Shown here: positions 1 to 5,238 of the stretch, piece after piece | Layout: each line of letters begins with the position of its first letter | Position numbering within the stretch: the first letter of the stretch is position 1 | Origin: Deltaproteobacteria bacterium | GTDB lineage: Bacteria; Desulfobacterota; Anaeroferrophillalia; Anaeroferrophillales; Tharpellaceae | Assembly: GCA_030640695.1 (NCBI GenBank) | Contig: DAOWIX010000144.1 | Span: forward strand, 1 to 8,581 | Direction: 5' to 3' | DNA: 8,581 nucleotides | Notes under the pieces: model-generated | Told to the model about the DNA's origin: nothing | Database searches by the model: none | Seen by the model: the letters and a program-made list of their open reading frames with translations, nothing else | Made by a program: the position numbers and the translations under genes

Positions 1-13
1 ATTTGCGGGTTAG

Positions 14-26
14 CTGAATAGTTACA
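14..26 (+). repeat. Orphan terminal repeat of the MITE-like element
   Basis: The 13 bases CTGAATAGTTACA are identical to the right terminal repeat of the element at 4963-5135 (bases 5123-5135) and lie in the same orientation. The bases further left (GCGGGTTAG) do not match the interior of that element well, and the rest of any copy would lie outside the window. I read this as the right end of a second copy, possibly a diverged one, that stops about 55 bases before the ribosome binding site of the first pilin gene. Chance is unlikely for a 13-mer in 8.6 kb but cannot be excluded. Confidence 0.55.
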
Positions 27-80
27 AAATAGTTTTATTAAAAGATTTAATTGCAAGATTAAACCTTAAACTAATCAAAT

Positions 81-85
81 GGAGG
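81..85 (+). promoter_or_regulatory. Ribosome binding site that fixes the start of pilin gene 1
   Basis: GGAGG is followed by an 8-base spacer and the ATG at 94. An in-frame ATG at 79 overlaps this site and has no Shine-Dalgarno sequence of its own, so the start at 94 is preferred. Confidence 0.75.
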
Positions 86-93
86 AAATCAGA

Positions 94-768
94 ATGAAGA
101 AGAGAGATGAAAGAGGTTTTACGCTGATCGAGATGTTGTTGGTTATGGTCATTATGGGCATCATGCTGGCCGTTATCGTCCCCCGTGCCTGGCGCGCCAA
201 TATTGACTCTAAGTATACGCTGGTACGGCAGAATTGTACGGAACTGGTCGCTTTTTCCAGTAACTGGGCCGAACAGAGCCTGTTGGCGCAGGATGATGAT
301 TGTAATTGCTCGATGATCAACTATTATCTGACGTTGACCGGTGAGACGGCGCTTAATAGTGGCGGTTGTTGGATTGCCCAACCTGGTGGTAACTGGACAG
401 GTGCGGTCAGTTTGAGGCCGATAGATCGAGAAATTGGTGGTGTAAATGCACTGCCTGAGGCTACAGTTAGTGATATTCTTGACCCCAGCAAACTCCCTCG
501 TAATCCATTCAGTGGGGCAAGTGTTTTTGTTACGGCAAATAATCCACCTACAGCTGGTGGTCCGGTTCCGGGCGCCATCTGTTGTGTTGGTATCTCTGAT
601 GGTACTTTTCAGAGTTTTGCTCTGTTGTTTCAAGGTACTGATTCAACGACAACAACCCCAACCGCTGTTGGTGGTGGAACAATGCCTACGACATCCTTTT
701 ATGCTGGGCAAAGCGGTGCTAATTTAGCTGGTGTTCGTAACGGTGTCTTCATGGCCCGCTTGAACTAA
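94..768 (+). CDS. Type IV prepilin-like / pseudopilin protein 1
   Basis: The 224-residue product has a class III (prepilin) signal: a charged 8-residue leader MKKRDERG, cleavage expected after Gly8, then mature FTLIE with the conserved Glu at +5 and a hydrophobic helix to about residue 30. Prepilin peptidase would cleave and N-methylate it, and it would join an inner-membrane-rooted pilus or pseudopilus. The C-terminal half carries LPRNPF (134-139), FQGTD (179-183), YAGQ (203-206) and GVRNGVF (213-219), all shared with the next gene. The LPRNPF block resembles the P-x-D-P-W-G region of GspG-type pseudopilins. It has six cysteines (48, 70, 72, 92, 163, 164) and a Thr-rich stretch near 184-190. 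The start at 94 is chosen over 79 from the GGAGG spacing. The product could be a minor pilin, a T2SS-like pseudopilin or a pilus adhesin subunit; sequence alone does not decide. Confidence 0.9.
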   Translation: MKKRDERGFTLIEMLLVMVIMGIMLAVIVPRAWRANIDSKYTLVRQNCTELVAFSSNWAEQSLLAQDDDCNCSMINYYLTLTGETALNSGGCWIAQPGGNWTGAVSLRPIDREIGGVNALPEATVSDILDPSKLPRNPFSGASVFVTANNPPTAGGPVPGAICCVGISDGTFQSFALLFQGTDSTTTTPTAVGGGTMPTTSFYAGQSGANLAGVRNGVFMARLN

Positions 769-794
769 GGAGGTTTTGCCTCTTACCAATTAAC

Positions 795-806
795 TTCTAC
801 GTAGAA
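795..806. repeat. Perfect 12-bp palindrome TTCTACGTAGAA
   Basis: This dyad with no spacer lies in the AT-rich part of the pilin 1-pilin 2 gap, 27 bases after the pilin 1 stop and about 150 bases before the pilin 2 start. It has the form of a dimeric-regulator site, but no promoter elements are clearly placed next to it. Function unknown. Confidence 0.3.
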
Positions 807-827
807 AGGTCAAAAATTTTATTTTGA

Positions 828-901
828 ACCACAGAGTTCACTAAGAACACAGAGTTTCCGGCTGGAAAGCTTTTCTCTGTGGCCTCTGTGTTCTCTGTGG
901 T
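828..901. repeat. Inverted repeat of 9-base units (ACCACAGAG family) between pilin 1 and pilin 2
   Basis: The left arm is three 9-base units: ACCACAGAG (828-836), TTCACTAAG (837-845) and AACACAGAG (846-854). The right arm, read on the opposite strand, is ACCACAGAG (893-901), AACACAGAG (884-892) and GCCACAGAG (875-883). The outer units pair 9/9, the middle 5/9 and the inner 7/9. The 20-base centre holds its own small hairpin, TTTCC-GGCT-GGAAA (855-868). No T-run follows, so it is not a classic intrinsic terminator. As RNA it could fold and affect the stability of pilin 1 message or its read-through into pilin 2. Similar arrays occur at 1720-1789 and 8556-8581. Confidence 0.8.
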
Positions 902-958
902 GATTACAGGATTCTATTTTGCCTTTTTGGTTCCGGCTCAGCTGAGTTAGGTATGTGA

Positions 959-1681
959 ATGACAGGTTCTAACAAATCTGGTTTTACTCTGATTGAACTT
1001 CTTCTCGTCGTCGTTATCATCGGCCTGATGCTGGTTGTGATTGTACCTCGGGCCTGGCGGGCTAATATTGATACCAAATATGCCTTGATTCGTCAAAATT
1101 GCAGTGAACTGGCCTCATTTGCCAACCAGTGGGCCGAGGAGCAGATTGAAGCCTCGGTTGAGAAATACACATTGGCGACCAAATTTCATTATCTCTACAC
1201 TCTGGCCGATAGTAACGGATCTGTGGCAATTTCGCCGACACTACCGATGTCGGAATGGATCGCTCGACAAAGCCATGCTAATAACTGGACCGAAAGCAAT
1301 GCGCTGGCCGATATCCCGGGACGCTGCAGCGGTGATAGCAGTTCTGCAACGGCTAATGATCCGCCGGAATGCAGTGTTGAAGCGATAATTGCCCCGGAAA
1401 AACTGCCTCGCAATCCTTTTAACGGGGCCCAAGTTTTTGTCGAGGCCAATGATCCTGAAACTTCCGGTTTTGTGACCCCGGGAGCGATCGCCTTCGGCTG
1501 TGCCAACGATCCTGTCGGAGGCAATAATTTTGCCTATTTTGCCTTTGTTTTTCAGGGTACTGATGCCTTATCTATCAATCTCGGCCTCAACGATACCGAT
1601 ACCGTTTATGCCGGGCAGGAGTCTCGAACTATTACCGGATTGCGCAACGGTGTATTTGCTGCCAGACTCGGGCGGCGATAA
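959..1681 (+). CDS. Type IV prepilin-like / pseudopilin protein 2
   Basis: The 240-residue product is a close paralogue of pilin 1. The leader is MTGSNKSG, with cleavage after Gly8, then mature FTLIE (Glu+5) and a hydrophobic helix ending in VPRAWRANID, nearly identical to pilin 1. Shared downstream blocks are RQNC at 45-48, the Trp-Ala-Glu segment at 58-60, LPRNPFNGA (149-157), a PGAI segment (174-177), FQGTD (198-202), YAGQ (217-220) and GLRNGVFAARL (227-237). It has four cysteines (48, 123, 137, 181), of which only Cys48 clearly aligns with one in pilin 1. The most variable stretch is residues 65-140, between helix and PRNPF motif, which probably forms the exposed face. The ribosome binding site is weak (AGG at 949-951), so expression may depend on read-through or coupling. 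Exact role (pilin or pseudopilin) is unresolved. Confidence 0.9.
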   Translation: MTGSNKSGFTLIELLLVVVIIGLMLVVIVPRAWRANIDTKYALIRQNCSELASFANQWAEEQIEASVEKYTLATKFHYLYTLADSNGSVAISPTLPMSEWIARQSHANNWTESNALADIPGRCSGDSSSATANDPPECSVEAIIAPEKLPRNPFNGAQVFVEANDPETSGFVTPGAIAFGCANDPVGGNNFAYFAFVFQGTDALSINLGLNDTDTVYAGQESRTITGLRNGVFAARLGRR

Positions 1682-1719
1682 AAGAGAGACGTGGTTTCTA
1701 ACTCTGACAGGTTCGCCGG

Positions 1720-1789
1720 ATTTGTGTTTATTTGTATTCATTTGTGGTTCTTTTTTTTTAACCACAGATGGACACAGATCTACACAAAT
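1720..1789. repeat. Long hairpin of 10-base ACACARAT units with a T-rich loop, between pilin 2 and pilin 3
   Basis: Bases 1720-1749 pair with 1760-1789. By eye, 24 of 30 positions are Watson-Crick and three more would be G-U wobbles in plus-strand RNA. The loop contains nine T's (1751-1759). Each arm is built of units beginning ACCACARAT and continuing as about 10-base units ending ACAAAT or ACAGAT, so both arms have internal periodicity. It belongs to the same style of repeat as 828-901 but uses ARAT instead of AGAG endings. No T-run follows the stem, so it is not a canonical terminator. It occupies nearly half of the 151-base gap and would separate pilin 2 and pilin 3 translation units in a shared transcript. 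Confidence 0.8.
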
Positions 1790-1818
1790 ATCAGATGATT
1801 GTCTGAATGGTTTATAAT

Positions 1819-1823
1819 GGTGG
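1819..1823 (+). promoter_or_regulatory. Probable ribosome binding site deciding the GTG start of pilin gene 3
   Basis: GGTGG with a 9-base spacer precedes GTG at 1833. The other in-frame candidate, TTG at 1824, would start directly after this site with no spacer. No in-frame ATG exists before the prepilin motif. Confidence 0.45.
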
Positions 1824-1832
1824 TTGGTAATT

Positions 1833-2528
1833 GTGGCGGACAGTTCTCATCGACAAAGATTTACAGGGTTCCTCCCCAATTCAGGTTTTTCCCTGCTCGA
1901 ATTTTTGCTGGTGCTGGTCCTGATCGGCTTTCTGCTGGCGGTTATCCTGCCGCGCTTTCAGCGGGCGACGACGGCTTCACGTTTTGCTGAGGTGCGTCAT
2001 CAGGCGACTGAAATCTCAAGTTTTATCAATCAGTGGACTGACGATCAGGTGCGAGCTCAGCTTAGCGATACCTCTTTTCTCCCGAAAGACTTCCTCATGG
2101 AGAAAATTTCAACGGCAAATAACAATTTTAGAAGCGAACCTTTGCACCGCCGCTATACCGGCAGTGACAATTTCAATGGCGTCGAGATGCTCATCTCACC
2201 CGACGATATCCCCCGTAACCCCTTTAACCAGGCCTCTTTTTTAAACCCCGTAAATGATGATCGCAAGATTATTCCGAGTCTCAATCCCGGTCTCATCTAT
2301 CTGACTTCATTCCGGGAAACAAAACGTCCCGGCGGTGACCGGGGCTTACGTTTTTTCTATCTTGTTTTTACCGGCACCGATTCTGACTTGCGTGATTCCC
2401 AGCTTGGTTCCTGGTACGGAGGAATGGATGATGAGGTAGAGTCCGGTATTCGCCGGGGGGTCCTCGTCAACCGCTATCCCGATACTCCGTATCGACCATC
2501 AAGGGTGCGCGATGAACGTTGGCGATAG
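1833..2528 (+). CDS. Type IV prepilin-like / pseudopilin protein 3 (divergent)
   Basis: The 231-residue product (from GTG at 1833; TTG at 1824 would add three residues) is the most divergent of the three tandem paralogues. Its prepilin signal is complete: Gly18, then mature FSLLE with Glu+5 and a hydrophobic stretch to about residue 40. The leader of 18 residues is more than twice as long as in its neighbours. It keeps IPRNPFNQA, an F-T-GTD block, a W-Y-G-G block replacing YAGQ, and GIRRGVLVNR in place of GLRNGVFAAR. It contains no cysteine; the position of Cys48 in the others is Ala. The tail after the shared ending is extended and strongly basic (several Arg near residues 216-231). These differences suggest a distinct place in the filament, for example tip or base. 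The gene ends 40 bases before the converging TPR-like gene, with no obvious terminator between them. Confidence 0.87.
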   Translation: MADSSHRQRFTGFLPNSGFSLLEFLLVLVLIGFLLAVILPRFQRATTASRFAEVRHQATEISSFINQWTDDQVRAQLSDTSFLPKDFLMEKISTANNNFRSEPLHRRYTGSDNFNGVEMLISPDDIPRNPFNQASFLNPVNDDRKIIPSLNPGLIYLTSFRETKRPGGDRGLRFFYLVFTGTDSDLRDSQLGSWYGGMDDEVESGIRRGVLVNRYPDTPYRPSRVRDERWR

Positions 2529-2568
2529 TTGTCCACAATAGGTAAAGTTGTAGCTTTCGAAAATCTAA

Positions 2569-3396
2569 TTATCCTCTTTTCCCCGCCACGACCCTTTCCT
2601 GCTCTCTGTTCCAGTAGTACTCCTGCCCCAGGGGGTCGCTAGGGATCTTTTCGATCAGGCCGCTTTTCAGTAACTCTTCTATACTTTCTATCTTCCGCTT
2701 TTTTTCTCCAGCAAATCTTTCCGCCGCATCCTGGAGTTGAGCGAGATGCTTTAACCTGGCAGCTCTTTTTTCGTAAAGAATCTTGACACTTCCCGGGGGC
2801 TGGTTGCGAGCCATTCTGCTCATCAAGGCTTGAGCCTGGTGATAGGCACCTTGATGGTTTAGGGTTTTTAAGAGGAGGGCGAAAAAACTTTTGGGTGCAT
2901 CCGGTTTCTCCGCGGCCAGAAGCAGGTAGTGACTGGCGGTGATGTAATCGTTCTGATAGAGGTAGAAATCGTAGCCGAGCCAGAAAGGGAGTTCCCAGCT
3001 TTCGGGAAAGCTCTTAATGCCTCGTTCGAGAATGGGGCGGGCCAGAAGGATATCATCAAAATCCTGGATCAGGCCCATGCCGGAGAAGAGGTAGGCGTTG
3101 TAATAGCGCGGATCGAGTCGGGTGACGCGATCCATTATCGCATATTTCCAGGGGCTGTCGAGGGCGAAATCGAGCGGTTTCCAGACCAGACTGCCGGTAT
3201 GCTGGATCGCCCTGATAAAGAGGATGTCGGCTAAAAGGCCGCGGTGGTCGAGGCTCAAATAATCAAGGGCGCTCGCTGCCGGGGGTTCAAGGCGCAGATC
3301 GTCCCGGAGTGGATTTTTGTACCAGGTTTGGGAACTGTAGTTGCTGCCGACGGCCGTCAGGTAGAAGAAAAAGGCCAGGAGAAGAACTCTTTTCAT
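2569..3396 (-). CDS. Membrane-anchored TPR-like protein of the ABC operon
   Basis: The 275-residue product begins with a hydrophobic segment (about residues 4-17) acting as signal peptide or anchor. No lipobox cysteine is present, so it is not a lipoprotein. Residues 90-215 are helical with TPR-like spacing (Leu-Asp-Pro at 94-96, then paired helices around 115-165 and 170-215), a fold normally used for protein binding. The C-terminus has a basic helix (230-250) and then IPSDPLGQEYYWN (251-263), which looks like the P-x-D-P-x-G-x-x-Y block of GspG-type pseudopilins and recalls the PRNPF motif of the three pilins nearby. The start lies 6 bases after the permease stop, with only a weak upstream GGGAT, so translation is probably coupled. 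From memory, similar TPR genes sit with ABC-2 genes near pilin genes in Geobacter relatives. Function unproven; a periplasmic partner or scaffold for the transporter or pilus is the best guess. Confidence 0.75.
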   Translation of the reverse strand: MKRVLLLAFFFYLTAVGSNYSSQTWYKNPLRDDLRLEPPAASALDYLSLDHRGLLADILFIRAIQHTGSLVWKPLDFALDSPWKYAIMDRVTRLDPRYYNAYLFSGMGLIQDFDDILLARPILERGIKSFPESWELPFWLGYDFYLYQNDYITASHYLLLAAEKPDAPKSFFALLLKTLNHQGAYHQAQALMSRMARNQPPGSVKILYEKRAARLKHLAQLQDAAERFAGEKKRKIESIEELLKSGLIEKIPSDPLGQEYYWNREQERVVAGKRG

Positions 3397-3402
3397 GGCA
3401 AT

Positions 3403-4176
3403 TTAAAGATCCCGGTTTTTGAGGCTGGCACCCGCAAAGGTTAACAGGGCCGCAAGATATGAAAACCAGTAGAGGAGAGCAAGGAGTACTCTATTCAAAG
3501 GGAGTGGTTCCTGATGGATGATCTCTAAGCGAAAATCGAAAAGATCAAAATTGGGGAGCAGGTAAGAGATGATTTTAACACTTTGTAAATGTAGGGGAGA
3601 ACCAAAACGTCCCAAAGCGATAAAACTTTCAACCGCTTCAGTCATGGAGTGGCCGATAATAAAGATGCCGATAACCATAATGGCATTCAAAGTGAAGCTG
3701 ATACCTAAGGCGTAGAAGAGGAAAGCGACGCCACCGAGCAGGGTAAACTCACAGATATTCCAGAGAACTGCCCAAGCCAGGCCGAAAGCCGGTACGCCAC
3801 CAAAGAGCAGGGTCAGCAGGAAAAGAGCGCTGCCGCTGATCAGGCTGAAGATAATAATGATCATGGCGGTACCAAGGAAACGACCAAGGATGTAGGAGGG
3901 GCGGGGAACTCGGTTTAAAAGGACATAGAGTTCATTACGTTCCTCTTCCCTATAGAGAGAGAAGGCGCCAAAGAGGATAGTGACGAGCAGGCAGATCAGA
4001 GCCATGCCGGCCATGCCGCTATTTTGAATAACGCGGGCTGTATCACCGAGCGAAAGGGTGCTTAAATAAGCGGAAAAGCCAAGCAGAAAGAGGAGGAAAA
4101 AGAGTAGGCCGATAAAGACCCGGTCTCTAACACTCTCGATCATGGTGGTTTTGGCGATGGTTATGATATGGCGCAT
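3403..4176 (-). CDS. ABC-2 type transporter permease
   Basis: This 257-residue integral membrane protein has about six hydrophobic segments (near 20-40, 55-75, 101-124, 138-160, 163-177 and 228-250). After the second comes the signature of ABC-2 permeases: Y-R-E-E-E-R-x-E (75-82) followed by V-P-R-P-x-x-Y-x-L-G-R-F-L-G (90-102). This topology and motif fit the exporter half-transporter class paired with a separate ATPase. The start codon lies inside the end of the ATPase gene (16-base overlap) and is preceded by AGAGG at 4181-4185 with a 4-base spacer, which indicates translational coupling. Substrate cannot be told from sequence; members export drugs, polysaccharides or unknown cargo. The company of pilin and glycosyltransferase genes makes a surface-structure role plausible but unproven. 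Confidence 0.88.
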   Translation of the reverse strand: MRHIITIAKTTMIESVRDRVFIGLLFFLLFLLGFSAYLSTLSLGDTARVIQNSGMAGMALICLLVTILFGAFSLYREEERNELYVLLNRVPRPSYILGRFLGTAMIIIIFSLISGSALFLLTLLFGGVPAFGLAWAVLWNICEFTLLGGVAFLFYALGISFTLNAIMVIGIFIIGHSMTEAVESFIALGRFGSPLHLQSVKIISYLLPNFDLFDFRLEIIHQEPLPLNRVLLALLYWFSYLAALLTFAGASLKNRDL

Positions 4177-4937
4177 TTGACCTCTTTTTTGAAACCTTCA
4201 TCAAGATTGTCGACTTGGTGTTTAACCAGAAAATCATCGACTTTTCCTAAGAAACGCAAGTTTCCGCCGATAATAATTCCGATACGGTCGCATAGACGCT
4301 CGACTTCGGCCAGGATGTGCGAGCAGAAGAGGATGGTTTTGCCCTCCCTTTTGAGAGCTAGAAGGAGATCGATAACCTCACTTTTGCCGATTGGATCGAG
4401 TCCCGAGGTGGGTTCGTCGAGGATCATCAATTCGGGGTTGCCGGCGATGGCCTGGGCAATACCGATCCTTTGTCCCATCCCCTTTGAAAGCCGGGAGATG
4501 CGGCGCTTGGCAAATGGTGCCATGCCGACCTGGCTGAGCAGGGCCGAGATCTTTGCCGCAGTTTCACTTCTGCTTAATCTTATGGTTGACGCTCTTGCGA
4601 GGTTATACTGCATCTTGATATATTCGTCGACTGTCAGGTTGGGGTTAGGGCGGAAACTCTCTGGAAGGTAGCCGAAACGGGGTCGGGACTCAGCCGCTTT
4701 AAGCTCCTCCTGATTGAAGATGATTCGGCCTTGGCTGGGCTTTATAAACCCCATGATGAGTTTGACGGCAGTCGTCTTGCCGGCACCGTTAGGGCCTAAG
4801 ATGCCGATAATTTCACCCCTCTCAATATCCAGAGAGAGATCGGTCAGGGCTTTAACATCTCCATCCCGACTACGGTAGGTTTTGCTTAAATTACTGACCG
4901 AAAGGATGGTATCCGGTTTGTTAATGATTTGCTGCAT
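4161..4937 (-). CDS. ABC transporter ATP-binding protein
   Basis: The 258-residue cytoplasmic ATPase has every expected motif: Walker A GPNGAGKT (48-55), the GYLPES region at the Q-loop site (89-94, Pro-Glu as in many ABC-2 partners), signature LSKGMGQR (150-157), Walker B LMILDEP (170-176), D-loop SGLD (178-181) and the switch His207. ATP hydrolysis here would drive the ABC-2 permease encoded next. The LSKGM form of the signature is typical of the CcmA/NatA/drug-exporter type. A short tail (230-258) continues past the conserved domain. The start has an AGGA 13 bases upstream, a long spacing. The upstream flank is occupied by the MITE-like element at 4963-5135, so the promoter of this three-gene unit is either in or beyond that element, or transcription comes from the AAA gene. 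Confidence 0.93.
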   Translation of the reverse strand: MQQIINKPDTILSVSNLSKTYRSRDGDVKALTDLSLDIERGEIIGILGPNGAGKTTAVKLIMGFIKPSQGRIIFNQEELKAAESRPRFGYLPESFRPNPNLTVDEYIKMQYNLARASTIRLSRSETAAKISALLSQVGMAPFAKRRISRLSKGMGQRIGIAQAIAGNPELMILDEPTSGLDPIGKSEVIDLLLALKREGKTILFCSHILAEVERLCDRIGIIIGGNLRFLGKVDDFLVKHQVDNLDEGFKKEVKCAIS

Positions 4938-4962
4938 ATTATTTAGTGAATCCTTAATAAAT

Positions 4963-5135
4963 TGTAACTATTCAGGTGCCCACAGTTTAAGAGTTAAGTT
5001 GCAGAGGATAGCGGTGAACATTGCTTCGCCCTGCTTTGCAGGGGGACACAGCTCAGACCGGCTCGGGCTAAAGCCCTGCCTCAGAGCAATGTCCCCGCAT
5101 CAAGACAATTTGAAGACGGTACCTGAATAGTTACA
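4963..5135. mobile_element. MITE-like element, 173 bp, with 15-bp perfect terminal inverted repeats
   Basis: The left end TGTAACTATTCAGGT (4963-4977) is the exact reverse complement of the right end ACCTGAATAGTTACA (5121-5135). ATAAAT directly abuts both ends (4957-4962 and 5136-5141), which is what a 6-bp target duplication would look like. The boundary is slightly ambiguous because the inverted repeat can be extended by AT to 17 bp. There is no transposase, and open frames inside are short. The interior is GC-rich and highly structured compared with its AT-rich flanks. It therefore fits a non-autonomous element moved in trans by a DDE transposase; I cannot assign a family. It sits between the AAA gene and the ABC ATPase gene, and a 13-base match to its right end lies at 14-26. 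Confidence 0.75.
5011..5098. other. Structured core of the MITE-like element with competing hairpins
   Basis: An outer stem pairs GCGG (5011-5014) and ACATTGCT (5018-5025) with AGCAATGT (5085-5092) and CCGC (5095-5098). Inside are two compact hairpins: CCCTGC-TTT-GCAGGG (5029-5043) and GGGCT-AA-AGCCC (5065-5076). A second pairing, GGGGACA (5042-5048) with TGTCCCC (5090-5096), would share bases with the outer stem and with the first hairpin, so the two folds exclude each other. Whether it is transcribed is unknown. Confidence 0.6.
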
Positions 5136-5180
5136 ATAAATTTAACGCAAAATGGTAGGCAGTGTTAACAACCTTTCTGT

Positions 5181-5228
5181 GTATAAAAAAGTTTGTTGAC
5201 AGTTGTCAGTTGCCAATGCTTTTTATAC
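5181..5228. repeat. AT-rich inverted repeat enclosing a triple heptamer
   Basis: GTATAAAAA (5181-5189) is the exact complement of TTTTTATAC (5220-5228). Between them are three 7-base units, TTGACAG, TTGTCAG and TTGCCAA (5196-5216). It lies 10 bases beyond the stop codon of the AAA gene. In minus-strand RNA it would form an A/U stem with a large loop, too weak to be a confident terminator. Bases 5142-5180, between the MITE-like element and this repeat, show nothing else recognisable. Confidence 0.45.
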
Positions 5229-5238
5229 CGCCCACTGA

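Noticed and set aside
41..60. Sigma-54 promoter based on TTGCA at 51-55
   Set aside because: No GG dinucleotide lies at the required distance upstream, so the -24 element is missing.
79..93. Start of pilin 1 at the upstream ATG (79)
   Set aside because: It overlaps the GGAGG that serves the ATG at 94 and would add MEEIR before an already typical short charged leader.
22..633. Reverse-strand open frame of 203 codons across pilin 1
   Set aside because: It is antisense to a gene with an unmistakable prepilin signal and good ribosome binding site. The translation is low-complexity and shows no recognisable motif.
828..901. Intrinsic terminator after pilin 1
   Set aside because: The stem is not followed by a T-run, and the arms are periodic, which fits a dispersed repeat better.
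828..901. CRISPR-like array from the short repeated units
   Set aside because: Units are contiguous and 9-10 bases long, with no spacers and palindromic arrangement; no cas gene is present.
1500..1817. Plus-strand frame overlapping the end of pilin 2 and the repeat
   Set aside because: It overlaps pilin 2 in another frame, and its tail is simply the translated 1760-1789 repeat.
2529..2568. Bidirectional terminator between converging pilin 3 and TPR genes
   Set aside because: Only an 8-base palindrome TTTCGAAA (2555-2562) is present, with no GC stem. It is too weak to annotate.
4938..5238. Hidden small gene between the ABC ATPase and AAA genes
   Set aside because: The only plus-strand frame here (4882-5130) begins inside the ATPase gene and reads through the MITE-like element, with no ribosome binding site or protein motif.
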